NCBI RefSeq assembly: GCF_041381155.1
Contig: NC_091139.1
Location: forward strand, 8,804,383 to 8,868,382
Length of the DNA: 64,000 nucleotides
Reading direction: 5' to 3'
From: Argopecten irradians
Taxonomy: Eukaryota > Mollusca > Bivalvia > Pectinida > Pectinidae
Both the position numbers and the translations under genes were made by a program. The notes beneath the pieces are model-generated. The model worked only from the letters and a program-made list of their open reading frames with translations, searched no databases and was not told the origin of the DNA. This document shows, in pieces, positions 60,801-64,000 of this stretch (position 1 is the first letter of the stretch; each line of letters starts with the position of its first letter).

Positions 60801-63800
60801 AGGAAGAGTTTTCACAAACTGAAACTATATATATTCAGTAATTTCATTATTTTTTTTTTCAGCTAAGTTGAATTCTTGTTTAGAAGAAATACGCAATATT
60901 CTTGGTGATAGCACTCCAGACCACATCCTGTATCAGACAATCATCAAAAACAAATTCGACTTACAAGCCAGTCTCAACGAATTACTTAAAACAGATGGTA
61001 GGTAAAAGGGAAAGACAAGTCAGTCTCAATGAATTACTTAAAACAGACGGTATGTGAAGGGGAAAGACAAGTCAGTCTCAACGAATTGCTTAAAACAGAC
61101 AGTAGGTAAATGGGAAGACAAGCCAGTCTCAATGAATAACTTAAAACAGACAGTATGTGAAAGGGAAAGACAAGCCAGTCTCAACGAATTACTTAAAACA
61201 GACTGTAGGTTAAGGGGAAAGACTAATAGAATCTTACATGGGCCTGACAGGTGGACAAGATATCTCAACCCGAGTGAAAGATTTTGGCTGTCATACTTTG
61301 GGAAGCCTCGGGTTTACAGTCAAAATCTTTCACAAGGGTTGAGATATCCTGTCCACCTGACAGACCAATGTTTGATTCTTTTCCTCCCATACTTCAATGA
61401 AATATTTTGATAATGTCGCCATCATAGGAACGTTGCAATGCTTCAAAAATTCATGACGTCATAGACAATAGTCACCCCATGTAATGATGACATCACATCA
61501 TTGTCTTGCACATGTGAACTGTCGACAGAGTTATCTTTTCCCTAGCAACTGGGGGATTAACCTGTCAAGTATGAGAGAAAAGCCAGTCTCCAAATCATTG
61601 TTATCATAAGATGGTAGTAAAGACATAGAAAGATTCAAGAAAGTCTTCACTAAAAGATTTGTTCTGATTACACAGAATTCACAGGCTTAGAGCCTCACAT
61701 TAAATAGTGTTACAGACATTCAAAGTTGAATCGCAATTTCAAAATTCAGTAAATAAAACATCTTAATTTTTAATCTTAGAAAATTAGTAGGAACTTTGTG
61801 GTCCTCCACGATTTACAAATGACATCTTCTCAAGCTGCCACTATATGGTACCACAGATTGCCGGTTGTTTGGCCTAATCTACTGTTGTGATCTTTATCTT
61901 TCTGCAAATCTTATTGATAGTTGTAACTTGTCGGATACATCAATCAAACAAAACTGCAATCATATGTTGACAATAAATAATCTACAAAATAAAGAAATGT
62001 AAGTTATTTATATATATATAAAAAGTCATGCTATATGAAAAGTTGTAAAGAGTAAAAAGATATGTCATGATAATTTTTTGTTTTTTTTTACACAGTTTTA
62101 TGTTTTTGTTACAGATGCCCCTAAACCACAGAGACAGCCGAGACAAAATCGGCGGAACAGATCACAAGGTAAACGCTTTGCTGTTACTAGTGCCGATAGA
62201 TGATATAAACCTACACTAAAATTATACTGGGAGATAAAATTTAGAGGATTGATAAACCGCCCAAAGTAATCATAATGGAGATAAATCTGTTGTGGCGATA
62301 TAGAGAATGAGATAGTTTGGTTAAGAAAAACAACATTGAAAACATTGTTGATTTTTTTTTTTTTTTTTCTTACTCAGAAATTCTAATGAAATACTTTGAT
62401 GTTTTAATGTGAAACAAAAATGCTCTGGCATATAAAGAGACCATAATACAGAATAGAGATAAATTATTCAGACTTAAGATATAGGTATTTATTCTTTACA
62501 TGCTTATCATTAGAAATTGCTTAACTAGTTGCCTTTCTTTCTTCTTCATTCTCTCGTGCTGTTTCCTTGGCTGCCGGGTTTTGTTATGAATTATCTCCCT
62601 TGGTGCTGGTGTGTGATTGCCTCCCTTTTCGGCGTCTGTAAGGTAAGGCGATGATGATGATGATGACTTAGATAGTTTTATGGAGTCACTTGAATCTGAA
62701 TCTCCAGAAAAAACACATTTTCTATCATATCAGAACAAAAATTTAGGAATATTGAAGTTTGGTAAACTCTCTCCATCTGTTGAAAGCCCTATAACAGATA
62801 TTCCGAAAAAAGGTGAAACACACCAAATAACTTCAGAATCAGCTGACTCCTCGTTAACAACAGGTGCATTTGTATCATGTAACCCTACAAAACCCAAGGG
62901 CAAGGTCGGGTTACAAGGTCAATCCCAGGGCTTAGGAGGACTTTCATTGTCCAACCTTGCTAAACAACACAGTGCTGCCAGACAGGGGGTCAGTCTGGCT
63001 TCCCTGGCAAAGCCAGATGTAAAAAAAAGTTTAGAGGGAAAGAAAGAATCAGGAAGTATAGAAAGAAAGGCTAATGTGGCAAATCTGAGCCAGCAAGCTG
63101 GTCAAGCTGTAGCTAGTGGAACCCAAAAGGGTGAGCCGTCATTGGCAGGAACACAGCTAACTGGAGAATCTAACAAGTCATCAGGGCTGTCGCTCACAGA
63201 TTTGATCAATAAAAAACAATCTGGAAATAAACCTAATGCGGTCACAAAGAGTAAACTACAAGTGTCGAGAGTGTCCCTAGCAGACCTGGCAGGTCAAAGG
63301 TCACAGTCAAATCTAGCAGGGGGGACCAGGGCTAATACCAATACCAAAGTTTCACTTGTTGATTTGGCAGCAAAATCATCAGGTCCACCGAAATCAGCAT
63401 CAACAGTAAGTCAACCATCCAGTAAGATTGGGAAATCATTGGCTGATTTAGCAAGTCAACACAAAACAACAACGGAGGGAGCAGCCAAAAAAGCAGCTAC
63501 AACAGACGCTGTGATTGGTCAAATGTCTGGTCTTTCTCTGGCCGACTTAGCCAAAAGTAATAAAACACCTCAACAAAAAGGACCGGTACCAAGTGTAAAG
63601 TCTCTTCGGGAATTGACAACGCAGCAGCAAAAATCAACAAAAACAAATACTTTATCTGATTTGACAAATCAAAGTAGATCAAAAAGACTAGAAACAGGAA
63701 GTGGGGCCGTCTTGTCAGCCGGTAGGAAAGTGCAACCTGTCTCGTTGGTACAGAGGATGGATTCCACTGTCGATGAAAGTGTTTTAAGTGATCAGTTTTC

Positions 63801-64000
63801 TGCGTTAATGAATACTAATGTAGAGTTATTTCTTGATGATAACACAGATTTAATGGAAAAGATACAAAAGGTTTCACCGTCCGTTCTGGCAAAAACAATA
63901 TCTTTTTCTAATGTCTGTTCAAAGCGACCTGGAACAACAAAACCATTGAGATTTCCAAAGTTTTCATACCAAGTACAAATGTCTCAAGTGAAGGAAAATT
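57859..64000 (+). CDS. HBS1L: HBS1-like protein, N-terminal part with Ski7-type long exon (partial)
   Basis: HBS1L rescues stalled ribosomes with Pelota. Its short splice form, built on the same N-terminus, acts as the Ski7-like bridge between the cytoplasmic exosome and the SKI complex. Exons: 57,859-57,901, 59,780-59,848, 60,379-60,543, 60,863-60,997, 62,115-62,168, and 62,648 to beyond 64,000. All internal junctions are phase 1. The N-terminus MARHRNVR and SVEDNYCISP match the family. Residues about 93-137 (CLEEIRNILGD ... NKFDLQASLNELL) are the UBA-like HBS1_N domain. The sixth exon starts G-D6, stays open for at least 1,353 nt (about residues 156-606) and is Ser/Lys/Gln-rich with nine SLADLA-like motifs. 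It carries no GTPase motif, so it is the Ski7-type exon. GTPase exons would lie beyond the window. Acceptor 62,648 was chosen because the alternative at 62,643 breaks the frame. Confidence 0.92.
58425..59048. mobile_element. Nested inverted-repeat element in HBS1L intron 1
   Basis: Outer ends 'atcctcgatactct' (58,425-58,438) and 'agtatcgaggat' (59,037-59,048) are inverted. Inner arms of about 53 bp, 58,548-58,600 and 58,908-58,961, run from 'tgaaatgaaaatggataaag' to 'aagggcgtca' and differ at a handful of positions. Non-coding, MITE-like. Confidence 0.75.
59997..60180. mobile_element. Palindromic MITE (family 1, copy 2) in HBS1L intron 2
   Basis: 'tttgcatattacag' at the left and 'ctgtaatatgcaaa' at the right are perfect terminal inverted repeats. 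'cacttgcgggtaggtat' faces 'atatctacttgcaaggg'. The interior carries the same 'gtttgcaagcg' and 'gctcacaaaataat' motifs as 14,074-14,238. Confidence 0.85.
60507..60746 (+). repeat. Decayed donor-anchored repeats, HBS1L exon 3
   Basis: The exon 3 end (GGCTACAAAAAACCAGATCT ... CAAG|gtaaga) recurs three times downstream in decayed form. Copies begin 'ggttacaaaaggcctgacct' (60,581), 'gctacaaaaagtattacct' (60,640) and 'ggctgcaaaaaaacctgacc' (60,699). The second keeps a gtaaga donor. Periods are about 74, 59 and 59 bp. Confidence 0.7.
60964..61222 (+). repeat. Donor-anchored array, HBS1L exon 4 (52 bp x 5)
   Basis: The last 34 nt of exon 4 (CAAGCCAGTCTCAACGAATT ... ACAGATG) plus about 18 nt of intron (gtaggtaaaagggaaaga) are present five times in tandem. 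The first copy is the real exon end (60,997). Copies 2-5 differ from it at only a few positions each, and each retains a GT donor (gtatgt, gtaaat, gtatgt or gtaggt). Confidence 0.95.
61244..61363. repeat. Long hairpin, about 48-bp arms
   Basis: 61,244-61,291 (ctgacaggtggacaagatat ...) pairs with 61,316-61,363 with about five mismatches and a 24-nt spacer. It lies in HBS1L intron 4, directly between the exon 4 array and the MITE family 2 copy. Confidence 0.85.
61370..61585. mobile_element. MITE family 2, copy in HBS1L intron 4
   Basis: In opposite orientation to 50,262-50,550, sharing 'tcccatactt', 'catgacgtcat', 'cacatgtgaactgtc' and 'agagttatcttttccctagc'. Non-coding. Confidence 0.6.

Overview
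The window is eukaryotic: AT-rich, intron-rich nuclear DNA with short exons, GT-AG introns, LINE fragments, an old LTR element, many inverted-repeat (MITE-like) elements and several minisatellites. The protein families and the repeat types (the 'gggccataactcc' repeat, the 'taaagatgctccaccgc' terminal-repeat family) fit a lophotrochozoan and most likely a bivalve mollusc. The species cannot be fixed from the sequence alone.

Layout. 1-7.5 kb is repeat-rich and holds a small MITE cluster (about 1.96-3.42 kb) and a fossil Ty3/Gypsy-like LTR element with a 5-bp target duplication (4,136-5,864, minus orientation). From 36.57 kb down to 7.49 kb on the minus strand I reconstruct a four-exon gene for an unrecognised secreted or membrane-anchored protein of about 291 aa. 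Its exons lie at 36,470-36,573, 27,789-27,983, 21,619-21,690 and 7,492-7,996, all joined in the same intron phase. Its large introns hold minisatellites (9.1-10.0, 18.8-19.5 and 20.8-21.3 kb), MITEs, SINE-like repeats, a Tx1/L1-like LINE fragment and two orphan plus-strand first-exon candidates (13,087 and 15,332).

A complete four-repeat annexin gene runs on the plus strand (37,906-50,719, nine coding exons, 321 aa). It carries a CR1-like LINE in intron 2, a Tx1/L1-like LINE tail in intron 3 and large tandem arrays in introns 3, 4 and 6. Convergent to it is ITPA, inosine triphosphate pyrophosphatase (53,110-55,580, minus, three coding exons, 191 aa). Divergent from ITPA is HBS1L (57,859 to the end, plus). 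Its sixth exon is a very long low-complexity exon of the Ski7-like (short HBS1L isoform) type, with nine SLADLA-like motifs, and it runs off the window.

The most unusual signal is a recurrent architecture. Six tandem arrays in three different genes begin exactly at an exon/5' splice-site junction and repeat that junction, so each intron starts with a ladder of decoy donor sites. They follow annexin exons 3, 4 and 6, HBS1L exons 3 and 4, and exon 1 of the minus-strand secreted-protein gene. One of them offers an in-frame 31-residue exon extension.
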